NCBI GenBank assembly: GCA_946616365.1 | Contig: CAMOIX010000001.1 | Coordinates: 62,001-126,000 of the forward strand | From: AC2028 sp002373595 | Lineage (GTDB): Bacteria; Bacillota; Clostridia; Lachnospirales; Lachnospiraceae | DNA length: 64,000 bases | Reading direction: 5' to 3' | Shown: positions 1-9,213 of the stretch, one piece after another | Position numbering within the stretch: the first letter of the stretch is position 1 | Layout: each line of letters begins with the position of its first letter | Notes under the pieces: generated by a model | The model's input: the letters and a program-made list of their open reading frames with translations, nothing else | Databases searched by the model: none | What the model was told of the DNA's origin: nothing | Position numbers and translations under genes: made by a program

Positions 1-1
1 G

Positions 2-391
2 ACTCCGGGTCCCAAGAGACTTAAGAAAGAGGAGTCTTCCGATTTTGAAGATGAGAGACCTAAGAAAACCAAGAGTTCACCCTTTAAGGCTTCTGCCAAT
101 GCGGGCAAAAGAGGAGGAAGTATGAGAGAGAGTATGGAGATCTACAGAAGTGAGCCTGCCAGCTATGATGATGACGCTCCGCAGATCGCAGATGCACTTC
201 TTCGCGGTTGCACCGTAGTTCTTAATGTAGAGGGTATTCAGGAGACCGAGAGACAGAGGATCCTTGATTTCACCTTTGGTGCCTGCTATGCACTCAAGGG
301 CAGATATCAGCAGATCTCCAAGTTTGTATATATCATCACTCCGGAATCTGTAAGCATTTACGGCGACAGTGCCGCAGACGAAGGCGTTTGA
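2..391 (+). CDS. sepF: Cell division protein SepF, C-terminal part (5' end outside window)
   Basis: SepF anchors FtsZ filaments to the membrane and helps assemble the septum. The reading frame is open from base 2, so only the C-terminal part is present: a Lys/Glu/Ser-rich linker (bases 2 to about 120) followed by the globular FtsZ-binding domain (from about 122), with the conserved pattern of an Ile/Ala-Asp-Leu helix, a Gly-Cys-Thr-Val-Val-Leu-Asn strand and an RILDF–G–ALKG helix. An internal ATG at 122 is not the true start, because the linker upstream is in frame and in keeping with the family. aroB follows at once; lspA and rluD downstream are common neighbours of the sepF/ylm cluster in Firmicutes. 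Confidence 0.85.
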   Translation, partial: TPGPKRLKKEESSDFEDERPKKTKSSPFKASANAGKRGGSMRESMEIYRSEPASYDDDAPQIADALLRGCTVVLNVEGIQETERQRILDFTFGACYALKGRYQQISKFVYIITPESVSIYGDSAADEGV

Positions 392-395
392 TCCC

Positions 396-1505
396 ATGTC
401 CGAGTGTATTACTGTTCATTTAAAGAGTAAGCCGATCTACGATATTCTTTTTGAAAATAATTTTAATGCTCTTCCGGGGAAGCTCTCAGAGCTGGGCTTT
501 TCCGGAAGGAGAGTATGTATCGTCACCGATTCCAATGTCGAGAAGCTTTATCTTGAAGAGGTAAAGGGGCTCCTGGAAGCGGCTGACGATGCTTTTTTAT
601 GTGTCAAAAGCTATGTGATCCCTGCAGGAGAAGAACACAAGACTCTTGATGAGATCAGAAAGCTGTATGTATATCTGATCGAAGAGCACTTTGACAGACA
701 TGACCTTCTCATCGCTCTTGGAGGCGGCGTGATAGGCGATATGACCGGTTTTGCAGCTGCTACTTTCCTGCGCGGTATAGATTTTGTACAGGTGCCGACT
801 ACGCTCCTTGCACAGACCGATTCTTCCATAGGCGGAAAGACCGGTGTTGACCTTGACGGATATAAGAATATGATCGGCGCATTTAAGATGCCGATCCTTG
901 TATATTCCAATCTTTCAACTCTTAAGACTCTCGATGGCAGGCAGTTTGCTGCAGGCTTTGCTGAGATCATGAAACACGGACTCTTAAAGGACGAGGAGTT
1001 CTATATGTGGCTCGTTGAGCACAACTACGAGATCACGGACAGGGATCTTGATACGCTTACCGAGATGCTGCTTCGCAGCTGTGATATCAAGAGAGTTATA
1101 GTTGAGAAGGATCCCACTGAGAAGGGCGACAGAGCGCTCCTTAATCTGGGACATACCCTTGGACATGCGATCGAGAAGTACAAGATGCCTGAGCTGCTGC
1201 ATGGTGAGTGCGTTGCTTTGGGATGTATCGCGGCGGCTTTCATCTCCTGGAAGAGGGACCTTATCTCGATGGAGGATTTCTACGAGATCCGTGATATGTT
1301 TGTTCCTTTCGGACTGCCGATTTCAGCTGATGAACTTGATATCGACAGGATCATTGAGATTGCTCATTCTGACAAGAAAAACGACGGAAATTTCGTCAGA
1401 TTCATCCTACTCAAGAAGATCGGAAAAGCTTTCATCGAGTCGGATATAACTGATGATGAGATGAGAGCGGCATTGGAAGAATTAAACTTTAACGAGGACG
1501 ACTGA
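396..1505 (+). CDS. aroB: 3-dehydroquinate synthase
   Basis: AroB converts DAHP to 3-dehydroquinate, the second step of the shikimate pathway, using NAD and a divalent metal in the cytoplasm. The 369-residue product has the usual family length. Visible motifs are GGGVIGD (about residues 109–115), PTTLLAQTDSSIGGKTG (about 134–150), and the metal-ligand blocks AEIMKHG, LNLGHTLGHAIE and LLHGECVALG. A GTG at 369 would overlap sepF and add nine residues; the ATG at 396, just after the sepF stop, fits the family N-terminus better. It is close-packed with sepF and lspA, so probably in one operon. Identity is very secure; the start less so. Confidence 0.95.
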   Translation: MSECITVHLKSKPIYDILFENNFNALPGKLSELGFSGRRVCIVTDSNVEKLYLEEVKGLLEAADDAFLCVKSYVIPAGEEHKTLDEIRKLYVYLIEEHFDRHDLLIALGGGVIGDMTGFAAATFLRGIDFVQVPTTLLAQTDSSIGGKTGVDLDGYKNMIGAFKMPILVYSNLSTLKTLDGRQFAAGFAEIMKHGLLKDEEFYMWLVEHNYEITDRDLDTLTEMLLRSCDIKRVIVEKDPTEKGDRALLNLGHTLGHAIEKYKMPELLHGECVALGCIAAAFISWKRDLISMEDFYEIRDMFVPFGLPISADELDIDRIIEIAHSDKKNDGNFVRFILLKKIGKAFIESDITDDEMRAALEELNFNEDD

Positions 1506-1521
1506 TCTACCGGAGCTTGAT

Positions 1522-2061
1522 ATGAAAAAGAATGAATACAACAGAGTGCTTATGCTTATAACGGATCTGGTGATCGCTGTAGCTCTTATGATCTTCGATC
1601 AGTATACCAAGCAGCTTGCAATTGCCAGTCTCAAGGACAAGGAGCCTATAGTCCTTATTGATAAGTGGCTTCAGCTTGAATACCTTGAGAACAGGGGATC
1701 TGCTTTTGGAATATTACAGAATCAGAAGCTCTTTATTCTCTTCATATCGCTGATATTCATGGGATTTATGGTCTTTTTTATCCTGAGACTTCCTCTGTGG
1801 AGAAAGTTTGTATTTGCGCATGTATTTCTTTCGATGATCATCTCGGGTGGCATCGGAAATGCGATAGACAGACTTAAGTTTGATTATGTTGTTGATTTCA
1901 TATATGTCGTAAAGATCAGATTTCCGGTATTTAATTTTGCCGATTGCTGCGTAGTGGTCGGTGTGTTCGGAATGCTTTTCTTATTCCTCTTTGTCTACAA
2001 GGAGTCGGATCTGGACTTCCTTAAATTCAAGCGCAATCGCAGACGGGAACTCGGCAGATGA
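1522..2061 (+). CDS. lspA: Lipoprotein signal peptidase (signal peptidase II)
   Basis: LspA cleaves the signal peptide of prolipoproteins after lipidation of the lipobox cysteine, in the membrane. The 179-residue protein has four hydrophobic segments and the family signatures: DQYTKQ after the first helix, ENRGSAFGIL, and the two catalytic aspartates in GNAIDR and FNFADCC. The basic C-terminus (KFKRNRRREL) is a positive-inside tail. Its stop overlaps the rluD start by four bases, so the two are translationally coupled. A likely substrate encoded here is the lipoprotein at 8357. Confidence 0.95.
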   Translation: MKKNEYNRVLMLITDLVIAVALMIFDQYTKQLAIASLKDKEPIVLIDKWLQLEYLENRGSAFGILQNQKLFILFISLIFMGFMVFFILRLPLWRKFVFAHVFLSMIISGGIGNAIDRLKFDYVVDFIYVVKIRFPVFNFADCCVVVGVFGMLFLFLFVYKESDLDFLKFKRNRRRELGR

Positions 2062-2969
2062 AGGAGATTTCCTTCGAGATAGATCAATCGGATGCAGACA
2101 GACTTGATAAAGTCCTCGCAGGGTTTTGTTCGGATTTCTCCAGAACTTATATCCAGAAACTTATAAAAGATGATCTTGTGACCGTGGACGGTATGTCCAG
2201 GAAGGGAAGCTATCAGCTTGAGGGCGGAGAGCTTGTTAAAGTAATGCTGCCCGATGCGGTAAGTCTGGAGATCACTGCTGAGGATATACCTCTTGATGTC
2301 CTGTATGAGGACGGAGATGTGATCGTGGTCAATAAGCCTAAAGGGATGGTTGTGCATCCTGCTCCGGGACATATGAGCGGAACGCTTGTTAATGCCCTTA
2401 TGTACAGGTTGGGAGATTCGCTGTCAGGTATAGGCGGAGTGTTAAGGCCGGGCATAGTGCATCGTATAGACAGGGATACTACGGGTTCTCTTATAGTTTG
2501 TAAGAATGATGCGGCTCACAGATGCCTCGCGGAGCAGCTTGAGGAGCACAGCATAAACCGCATATACAAAGCTGTAGTTAACGGCAATATAAAAGATGAC
2601 AGTGGGGTTATAGATGCACCTATAGGGCGCTCTAAAAGCGACAGGAAGAAGATGGGAATAGTTCCTGACGGAAAGCGTGCTGTTACGCATTATGAGGTGC
2701 TGGAGAGATTTGGAGATTATACTTATGTGGCGTGCAAATTGGAGACAGGGCGTACGCATCAGATAAGGGTTCATATGGCTTCTTTGGGGCATCCTGTGCT
2801 GGGAGATGAAGTATACAGCAGCGGGAAATCGCCTTTCAAGACGGTGGGGCAGACGCTGCATGCGGAAGTGCTTGGGTTTAAGAGACCGAGTGACGGAGAG
2901 TATGTAGAGGTAGCAGCTCCGCTTCCGGAATATTTCGAAAAGATCTTAAGAGCATTACGCAATCGTTAG
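2058..2969 (+). CDS. rluD: RluD-type 23S rRNA pseudouridine synthase
   Basis: This 303-residue RluA-family enzyme isomerises uridine to pseudouridine in large-subunit rRNA. It has an N-terminal S4 RNA-binding domain (about residues 12–75) followed by the catalytic domain with the HRIDRDTTG motif carrying the nucleophilic aspartate, and the GRTHQIRVHMASLGHPVLGD signature near the C-terminus (written here only as a landmark). The lspA–rluD order is typical of Firmicutes. Exact rRNA targets cannot be read from sequence; the RluD label reflects closest family and context. A second RluA-family gene is at 43400. The stop is followed immediately by repeat element A. Confidence 0.9.
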   Translation: MKEISFEIDQSDADRLDKVLAGFCSDFSRTYIQKLIKDDLVTVDGMSRKGSYQLEGGELVKVMLPDAVSLEITAEDIPLDVLYEDGDVIVVNKPKGMVVHPAPGHMSGTLVNALMYRLGDSLSGIGGVLRPGIVHRIDRDTTGSLIVCKNDAAHRCLAEQLEEHSINRIYKAVVNGNIKDDSGVIDAPIGRSKSDRKKMGIVPDGKRAVTHYEVLERFGDYTYVACKLETGRTHQIRVHMASLGHPVLGDEVYSSGKSPFKTVGQTLHAEVLGFKRPSDGEYVEVAAPLPEYFEKILRALRNR

Positions 2970-3092
2970 CACAGGCTGCGCCTGCGGTCGGATACGTATC
3001 TTCTGCCGACCACAAGCTGCGCCTGCGGTCGGATACATACCTTCTGCCGACCACAAGCTGCGCCTGCGGTCGGATACATACCTTCTGCCGAC
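2970..3092 (+). repeat. Three tandem copies of a 41-bp unit (amplified outer arm of element A)
   Basis: Units start at 2970, 3011 and 3052, each opening with CACAAGCTGCGCCTG or a one-base variant and ending in CTTCTGCCGAC. Units 2 and 3 are essentially identical; unit 1 differs by a few bases. The reverse complement of one unit occurs once at 3257–3291, on the other side of the element's central hairpin, so the tandem array is a triplicated left arm of a palindrome rather than an independent satellite. There are no spacers, so it is not CRISPR. Confidence 0.9.
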
Positions 3093-3296
3093 CACTCCGG
3101 ACAACGATTTTCTAAGCGTTTGAGTGAGACTGTATACGAGTGCCGGCACCGGGGCTCACTCGCCATCGTGGCTCGGTCGCCCACTGCTCTCGCCGTCCTG
3201 GCTCGAGCTGCCTGGTTTTTACAAACGCTAAGAAAATGTGTTGTCCTGCGTTTAAAGTCGGCAGAAGGTATGTATCCTGCCGCAGGCGTAGTTATA
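2970..3296 (-). repeat. Dispersed hairpin element, family 1, copy A
   Basis: This fills the gap between rluD and the gene at 3376. The inner arms 3101–3122 and 3222–3244 are nearly perfect inverted repeats (core TTTTCT.AGCGTTTG). The outer arm 3257–3291 pairs with any of the three tandem units at 2970–3092. Between the inner arms, read on the minus strand, are the two family stem-loops: hairpin 1 at 3208–3186 (lower stem GCTC/GAGC, GA/GA, upper stem GCC/GGC, loop AGGAC) and hairpin 2 at 3182–3152 (GGGC/GCCC, GA/GA, GCC/GGC, loop ACGAT). It closely matches copy B at 23019–23244 in the reverse orientation. Apparent ORFs here are translations of the repeat. Confidence 0.85.
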
Positions 3297-3375
3297 TACA
3301 AGAAGGATATATATGATATAATTAGTTTTGGTAGAGAAATACTGAATAAGAATATTTCTAAACAAATTTTGAAAT

Positions 3376-3957
3376 ATGGACGAGAAGGAACAACGGAGTA
3401 AAGCGGCTACGGTCGGGGATTACGAGTTCAGGAGTGTGACCGATGCGACCTATGCTGAAGCAGAGAGGAAAAAGGTAGACTATCTCAGGCATCATCTCGA
3501 TACGAGGAAGCCGGAGGCTGTATTTGCTTTATACTGCAAAGCTATCACTGATAATTTCTTCAAGACTCCGATAGGAACGGATTTCTTAAGGGAACTCAGG
3601 ACTTATCTGATAGAACAGGCGGATTATTCGCCGGAGGAAGTGCCTGCGATCCCCATCAATATCAATTTTGAATCCAAGATAAGAGAAAACCTATCATCCA
3701 CCAAGAAGAGAGTGGAACCGCCTAAGGAGAAGGAAAAACTTAATCCTCTCTTTGTTTCGGTTGTGCTCAATATAGCTCTTGCGATAGGTGTCATACTTAT
3801 GTTTATGATCGCACTGAAGACCGACAACCCGAATATCCTTAATTACGAGAATGCGATAACCAACAGGTATTCAGAATGGGAGCAGGAGCTGTCTGAAAGG
3901 GAGCGTGCTGTCAGAGAAAAAGAACTTGAGCTTGAGATGGGAGATGACGACTTATGA
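3376..3957 (+). CDS. Single-span membrane protein of unknown function
   Basis: I do not recognise a family. The 193-residue product has a soluble N-terminal part of about 120 residues, a Lys/Glu/Pro-rich linker (VEPPKEKEKLNP), one hydrophobic segment (about residues 125–146) and a short charged tail with heptad-like SERERAVREKELELEMG that may form a coiled coil. There is no signal peptide, so the long N-terminal part is probably cytoplasmic. A possible −10 TATAAT lies at 3317–3322, but no clear ribosome site precedes the ATG. The stop overlaps the response regulator start (ATGA), which points to co-transcription and a possible role with the two-component pair. Confidence 0.75.
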   Translation: MDEKEQRSKAATVGDYEFRSVTDATYAEAERKKVDYLRHHLDTRKPEAVFALYCKAITDNFFKTPIGTDFLRELRTYLIEQADYSPEEVPAIPININFESKIRENLSSTKKRVEPPKEKEKLNPLFVSVVLNIALAIGVILMFMIALKTDNPNILNYENAITNRYSEWEQELSERERAVREKELELEMGDDDL

Positions 3958-4640
3958 GTAAAGGCAAAGTTCTGATAGTTGATGATGAATCAAGGATGAG
4001 AAAGCTCATCAGGGATTATCTGACCAAAAATGAGTATGATGTGGTCGAGGCAGCCGACGGACTGGAGGCTCTCGACTGTTTTTATAAGGACAAAGAGATA
4101 TCTCTCATCATTCTCGATGTGATGATGCCCAAAGTGGACGGCTGGGAAGTCCTCACGAGAGTCCGTGAGCAGTCCAAAGTTCCTGTCATAATGCTGACCG
4201 CAAGAGCTGAAGAAAGGGACGAACTTAAAGGCTTTTCACTCGGAGTAGATGAATATATCGCAAAGCCGTTCAGCCCGAAAGTGCTCGTAGCCAGAGTAGA
4301 AGCGGTACTTAGGAGATCGCAGCCTGCGTCAGAAAGCGGAGAAACCGACAGATTAGTCTGCGGTGATATCGTTCTCGATAAATCAGCGCATACAGTTACT
4401 GTGGAAGGTCAGCTCATTGATCTTAGCTTCAAGGAATTCGAACTGCTTCAGTTCTTCATGGAGAATAAAGGCATAGCGCTTTCCAGAGAAAAGATACTCA
4501 GTGCCGTATGGGATTATGATTATTTCGGAGATGCCAGGACCATCGATACGCATGTTAAGAAACTGAGAAGTAAGCTTGGCGGGAAGTCCGGAGAAATGAT
4601 CAAGACCGTATGGGGAATGGGATATAAGTTTGAAGAGTAA
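3954..4640 (+). CDS. OmpR/PhoB-family response regulator
   Basis: Cytoplasmic DNA-binding response regulator of 228 residues. The receiver domain (about 1–120) shows the acidic pair in VDDESRM, the phospho-acceptor aspartate in LIILDVMMPKVDGW, the Thr in VIMLTARAEE and the Lys in YIAKPF. The C-terminal winged-helix Trans_reg_C domain (about 130–228) ends in IDTHVKKLRSKLGG and KTVWGMGYKFE. It overlaps both its upstream neighbour and the sensor kinase by a few bases, so kinase and regulator are an obvious cognate pair. The target genes are unknown; the envelope proteins encoded downstream are candidates by proximity only. Confidence 0.95.
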   Translation: MSKGKVLIVDDESRMRKLIRDYLTKNEYDVVEAADGLEALDCFYKDKEISLIILDVMMPKVDGWEVLTRVREQSKVPVIMLTARAEERDELKGFSLGVDEYIAKPFSPKVLVARVEAVLRRSQPASESGETDRLVCGDIVLDKSAHTVTVEGQLIDLSFKEFELLQFFMENKGIALSREKILSAVWDYDYFGDARTIDTHVKKLRSKLGGKSGEMIKTVWGMGYKFEE

Positions 4641-5979
4641 CAGAGTAAAAAAGCTCAAAAAGAAAATATCGATAAGAGCACAGCTTGCGCTTACTTTCAT
4701 CGGTCTGATGACCGGTGTCATCGTGCTGTGCCTTGTATGTAATAAACTCTTTTTGTCCGAGTATTACACTTATGCCAAGAAAAACATTATAAAGAGTGCA
4801 TATGAAGAGCTGCTCAAGACTTCGACTACGGAATCATTTTCCGAAAATGCAGGAAAGCCTGTAGTAGATTCTTTGAATAAACTTGCCATGACCTACAATA
4901 TCTCGATCATGGTGCTCGACAGTGATTCCGAATCTCTCTACACATCCGTTAATGCCAATCGTGAACTGGCTATGGAACTGGTCGGATTTATCCTTAATGT
5001 AGAGCCTCCTCTTGATAAAGAAGATGAGATCGAAAAAACCGAAAAATATACGCTTAGGCGTATACGTAATCAGAGCGGTGAGAGCCTTGAGATGCTCGGA
5101 TATCTCGATGACGGAGTCAGCTTTATCATGCGTACTCCGATGGAGAGTATCAGAGAAAGTGCCAATTATGCCAATAAGTTCTTCCTGTATATAGGCCTTA
5201 TCGGAACAGTATGCGGAGGAGTCGTTATCCTGCTTGCAGCTAACAGCCTGCAGAAGGACCTGGACAGAAGAGATGCGCAGGATGAGATGAGACAGGACTT
5301 TATTGCCAATGTATCCCATGAGCTTAAAACGCCTATCGCGCTTATACAGGGTTATGCAGAAGGATTAAAAGAAGGAATAACCGATGATCAGGAAAGCCGG
5401 GATTATTATCTTGATGTCATCATCGATGAGTCTGATAAGATGAGCAATATGGTCAAGAAATTCCTGACTCTTAATCAGCTTGAATTCGGCGTGGAGAAAC
5501 CCGCTAAGGAAGATTTCGATATTGCTGCAATGATAAAAGGATTCTTACAGCAGGCATCTATACTCACAGATAATAACGGAATCGCACTAAAAACCGATTT
5601 CCCGGAAAGCACTTATGTATGCGGCGATGCTTATCTTGCTGAGGAAGTGCTTACCAACTATTTCTCAAATGCTGTAAATCACTGCGCTGCGAATGCCGGA
5701 GGAGAGAAATTCATCGAGTTGAAACTTAGTTCCAATAAAGATAAAATAAGGATATCCGTATTTAACACTGGCGAAAACATACCGAAAGAATCTCTGGATA
5801 AACTCTGGGAGAAGTTTTACAAAGTAGATAAAGCGAGGACCAGAGAGTACGGTGGAAGCGGTGTGGGCTTATCCATTGTAAAAGCCGTACAGGATAGTAT
5901 CGGAGAGGGATACGGAGCTGAGAACAGACCGGGCGGAGTACTTTTCTGGTATGAACTTTCCGCGTCGGACATGCAGTAG
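4630..5979 (+). CDS. Membrane sensor histidine kinase
   Basis: This 449-residue kinase has two transmembrane helices (about 18–37 and 190–210) flanking an extracellular sensor of about 150 residues with no recognised fold. Next come a HisKA domain with the phospho-acceptor in DFIANVSHELKTPIALIQG, then a HATPase_c domain with an N box (LTNYFSNAVNHC), a G1-like FNTGENIP, and a G2 box YGGSGVGLSIV. The start is a TTG at 4630 inside the end of the regulator gene; no ATG is close by. It should phosphorylate the regulator at 3954. The signal is unknown. Confidence 0.93.
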   Translation: MKSNRVKKLKKKISIRAQLALTFIGLMTGVIVLCLVCNKLFLSEYYTYAKKNIIKSAYEELLKTSTTESFSENAGKPVVDSLNKLAMTYNISIMVLDSDSESLYTSVNANRELAMELVGFILNVEPPLDKEDEIEKTEKYTLRRIRNQSGESLEMLGYLDDGVSFIMRTPMESIRESANYANKFFLYIGLIGTVCGGVVILLAANSLQKDLDRRDAQDEMRQDFIANVSHELKTPIALIQGYAEGLKEGITDDQESRDYYLDVIIDESDKMSNMVKKFLTLNQLEFGVEKPAKEDFDIAAMIKGFLQQASILTDNNGIALKTDFPESTYVCGDAYLAEEVLTNYFSNAVNHCAANAGGEKFIELKLSSNKDKIRISVFNTGENIPKESLDKLWEKFYKVDKARTREYGGSGVGLSIVKAVQDSIGEGYGAENRPGGVLFWYELSASDMQ

Positions 5980-5988
5980 GAGGTCTAT

Positions 5989-8370
5989 ATGACTTTTAAC
6001 AGCGAGATCGAAAAACTTCTGTATGAAGTAAATACACTTATAACCAAATCGGTGGATCCTCAGTTTACCGAGTATCTTTTCTCTGTAAGGTCGAGACTTG
6101 AGCCCATGGGCGCAGCAAGCGTACCTTCGGATCAGGAAGTTTCAACGATCAGAGAAGATGTAGTCAATAAGTATTCTATATACAAAAAGAGAATGACCGA
6201 GTCCGGATGGACGGGGATCGCACAGTATTTCCAGGCTGTATATGAGAACACAGAGGCACCGAAATTTACAGGCACGCCCACGAGTATGCCTCAGCAGCCT
6301 CAGCAGCCGGTAATGCCTCAGCCAATGCAACAGCCTGTTCAGCCCATGCAACAGCCTCAGCCCGTGCAACAGCCTCAGCCCGTGCAGCAGAATTTTGCAT
6401 CGAATGGACAGGGATACAGTCAGATCCCTCCTCAAGGAAATGGACAGTATATTCCACCCCGGCAGACTTACATCCCTCAGCAGCCTCCGAAGTCTTCCAA
6501 GGCTTCAGGTGTTGAGTTTGCTGTCGGCGGTATAGTTCTCAGCATATTCGGATCCATACTGGTCATAGCTGCAGGCATGAAGCTTGCGGTCCGTTATCTT
6601 GATACATTCGCACAGGGCATGCTTCTGTATGCCATCTGTATCGCATTGTTCTTTTTCTCGGAGCTTTTCGTAAGACCCAGACTTGAGAAACTTTCGTATG
6701 TATTCACTGCACTTTCTCTTGTTGCGGTATATGCATCGACGGCGGTGAACTACCTGTTCATGGAGAATTTCGGGATGATCACAGCGCTCGGAATATCCGT
6801 GGTGACGGCCATAGTTATCTGCATGTACGGTTATTACAACCAGAATATGATATACAGCCTAGTGGGTTACGCAGGCTCGGTATTTTCCATGCTGATGGTA
6901 TTCGGCGGAGATGCCAATGTTTATGAATATTATGTCTTTAACGGTGCGGCTCTTATGTTCACGGTCTTTTGGACTGTATTTCCCGTTAAGAAGTATCCAA
7001 AGGGGTATCTGTGTGCGCTTCTGGGCATAAATACCGTATATATGCTTGTGGCATCAAATTCCGATCTCATTTTGGAAAGGTATACCGGCACTTGGAATAA
7101 AGAGGCATATCTTCAGAGTCTTATGCCGGGATTTTATTTCTTCCTGGTTTCATGGGCTGTATATAATGTCATTTTCCTGGTAGGACAGATGCGCATCAGA
7201 AAGTATGCAATGGAGCAGTATACATTGGGTAAACCTGTCAGAAGAGATGATGTTCCCGGAATTGTATTTCTATTCTGCAGCTTTATATATGCACTTAGAG
7301 GTGCAGGATTCGGCTCTGATGTGTCGGATTATCTGACTTCTGATATCCTGCTCCTTAGTTCAATGATCATCCCTGTCGCTGTCGTATTCGGAGTGCTCCT
7401 GTATCTTAAGGATAATGAGTGGATGAAAGCATATTTTGCACTCTTCATGGTAACGGGCATCTGTGCATTATCACTTGACGAGCATATGATTTCAATCATC
7501 GCTATAGTGATACTCGTGACCATATCCAAGATCGTCACCAAGTCTGTTAAGAGCAAAGAGATCGCGATATGCGATCTGGTTCTCGGACTTGTATTTGCCG
7601 GTACCTGTTTGGGCGTCTCAAATGCATTTGATCACGGATACAAAGCGGAAATGGTTCGGGATTATATCCTTGTCGCCATACTCATGTGCGAGATCATCGC
7701 AGCTATCTGCATCAATTCGGGATTTGTGACCATATTCCAGATCATATATACAGGTGCGTTTCTTTATCTGATATCGCTTATCACTCCTGATGAGACAGAA
7801 CCGGGACTTATCTATGCCGTTGTTCTTCTCATTGATACTTTTGCATTTAACCTGATCGGATATTTCAGGACTAAGAGAGCCGATGTGGTCACCGGTTTTT
7901 TGATGTTTTACCATATGATCATAATGATCGGATTTGCGGCATTTAACCATATGGATTCCGGGGAAATGGTCATATTCGGAGTTATAGCTGTCATCGGTCT
8001 TGTGATCGTTCTCCTGAGCATTTCGGAGAAGTTCGGACACATATATAAAAAGCTTTATCTGCTGGTTTCAATATACCTTACCATAGCTGTAATGCTGCTT
8101 AATCTGAAACCCAGAGTTGTAACGAGCGTTCTTATCATGCTGATCGCGCTCATAAGCGTTATCTTCGGATTTGTTAAAAGGCAGAAGAGTTGCCGTATTT
8201 TCGGGCTTGCGCTGTCGATGCTTGTCTGTTTAAAGATAATGTTGTATGATTTTGCAGGAGTGGATGGATTTATCAAGACGCTCATGTACTTCATCATAGG
8301 TGTGATAGCACTTGCGATAGCTGCTGTATATCTTGTACTGGAGAAAAAGACTACCAATGAAGATTTCTGA
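5989..8370 (+). CDS. Large polytopic membrane protein (DUF2339-like) with Gln/Pro-rich linker
   Basis: 793 residues. An N-terminal soluble region (about 1–95) is followed by a low-complexity Pro/Gln/Met linker (about 96–165) encoded by short CAGCCTCAGCCCGTGCAA-type tandem repeats near 6290–6390. After this come roughly 20 closely spaced hydrophobic helices to the C-terminus. This is the layout of DUF2339-type membrane proteins, whose function is not established. An AGGAGG-like site (taggaggtc) precedes the ATG. The gene follows the sensor kinase by 9 bases and its end overlaps the lipoprotein gene, so it is probably part of the same operon. The family assignment is from general architecture and is tentative. 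Confidence 0.75.
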   Translation: MTFNSEIEKLLYEVNTLITKSVDPQFTEYLFSVRSRLEPMGAASVPSDQEVSTIREDVVNKYSIYKKRMTESGWTGIAQYFQAVYENTEAPKFTGTPTSMPQQPQQPVMPQPMQQPVQPMQQPQPVQQPQPVQQNFASNGQGYSQIPPQGNGQYIPPRQTYIPQQPPKSSKASGVEFAVGGIVLSIFGSILVIAAGMKLAVRYLDTFAQGMLLYAICIALFFFSELFVRPRLEKLSYVFTALSLVAVYASTAVNYLFMENFGMITALGISVVTAIVICMYGYYNQNMIYSLVGYAGSVFSMLMVFGGDANVYEYYVFNGAALMFTVFWTVFPVKKYPKGYLCALLGINTVYMLVASNSDLILERYTGTWNKEAYLQSLMPGFYFFLVSWAVYNVIFLVGQMRIRKYAMEQYTLGKPVRRDDVPGIVFLFCSFIYALRGAGFGSDVSDYLTSDILLLSSMIIPVAVVFGVLLYLKDNEWMKAYFALFMVTGICALSLDEHMISIIAIVILVTISKIVTKSVKSKEIAICDLVLGLVFAGTCLGVSNAFDHGYKAEMVRDYILVAILMCEIIAAICINSGFVTIFQIIYTGAFLYLISLITPDETEPGLIYAVVLLIDTFAFNLIGYFRTKRADVVTGFLMFYHMIIMIGFAAFNHMDSGEMVIFGVIAVIGLVIVLLSISEKFGHIYKKLYLLVSIYLTIAVMLLNLKPRVVTSVLIMLIALISVIFGFVKRQKSCRIFGLALSMLVCLKIMLYDFAGVDGFIKTLMYFIIGVIALAIAAVYLVLEKKTTNEDF

Positions 8371-9106
8371 TAAAAGAGTATTATCTGTAATCCTTTCGAT
8401 CCTCATCATCGGGATGCTTGCCGGATGCGGCAATGTGATCCCTGATATGACTGATGAGGAAGTACAGAAAGTCGGCGAATATTCGGCTGTAATGATGCTC
8501 AAGTATGATGCAAACCATCGCAGCAGACTCGTTGACTTAAGCCTTTATCCCGACCCTGTGCCGGAAGCTTCTCCCGAGCCAAAGCCTGAGCCGGAACCTG
8601 CGCCGCAGCCCGAACCCGAGCCGGAGCCTCAGAAGGATGAAGACAAGGATAAAGAGAAAGAAAAGCAGGAAGAACTCGTTCAGACCACTCTTGAGGAATT
8701 CCTTAAGCTTCCCGAAGGCAGCCAGCTCAGATATAACGGACAGAGCATATCTTTAAGCTATCCCGAGGATTCTTCGCCGAGCAATTATTTCATAGTCGAT
8801 GCAACGGAAGGTAAGAAGTTCCTGGTACTTCATTTTTCGCTTCTTAATCTGTCTGAGAATAAAGCAGATTATGATTTCCTGACTGCAGGTTATTCTTTCA
8901 GGACCATAGTAAATGACGGTACACCGAAGACAGCGCTTATAACGATGCTTTCGGACGAATTATCAACATATATCGGATCCCTGGAAGGCGGATACGGAGA
9001 GGATCTGGTCCTCATCTATGAGTATGACGACTCGATCGTAGACAATATCGAGAATATAAGATTTCAGGTCAAGAGCAGGGAAGGCACCTGGGAGACGTCT
9101 TTGTAA
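8357..9106 (+). CDS. Lipoprotein with Pro/Glu-rich stalk
   Basis: A 249-residue secreted lipoprotein. The N-terminus is a lipoprotein signal peptide with lipobox LAGC (Cys at about residue 24), to be cleaved by LspA. A spacer of Pro-Glu repeats and a Lys/Asp/Glu run (about 70–105) forms a likely extended stalk, and a C-terminal domain of about 140 residues follows that resembles the beta-sandwich of DUF4352-like lipoproteins (VLHFSLLN, then later strands), a weak resemblance. The ATG at 8357 is preferred over an upstream TTG because it gives a proper signal peptide. It overlaps the upstream polytopic protein gene by 14 bases, suggesting coupled translation and a shared membrane task. Confidence 0.8.
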   Translation: MKISDKRVLSVILSILIIGMLAGCGNVIPDMTDEEVQKVGEYSAVMMLKYDANHRSRLVDLSLYPDPVPEASPEPKPEPEPAPQPEPEPEPQKDEDKDKEKEKQEELVQTTLEEFLKLPEGSQLRYNGQSISLSYPEDSSPSNYFIVDATEGKKFLVLHFSLLNLSENKADYDFLTAGYSFRTIVNDGTPKTALITMLSDELSTYIGSLEGGYGEDLVLIYEYDDSIVDNIENIRFQVKSREGTWETSL

Positions 9107-9213
9107 GGCATATTATTATGCCATGTTTATATTTTCTGTTCCTTTTTTGATCTGTTTGTGGTAAAATTGTTGCAAATAATTAGCCCGACGTACAGGGCGG
9201 ATGGAGAGGCAGT

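Noticed and set aside
2970..3092. Possible CRISPR array
   Set aside because: Units are directly adjacent with no spacers, there are only three, and they pair with an inverted arm downstream. No cas gene is nearby.
2955..3301. Open frames of 64–111 codons across the repeat region after rluD
   Set aside because: They translate the 41-bp tandem units and the GC-rich hairpin (repeated peptide blocks), lack ribosome sites, and overlap a palindromic repeat; no protein family is recognisable.
9107..9122. Terminator GGCATA/TATGCC after the lipoprotein gene
   Set aside because: Only a 6-bp A/T-rich stem with no following T run; too weak to call.
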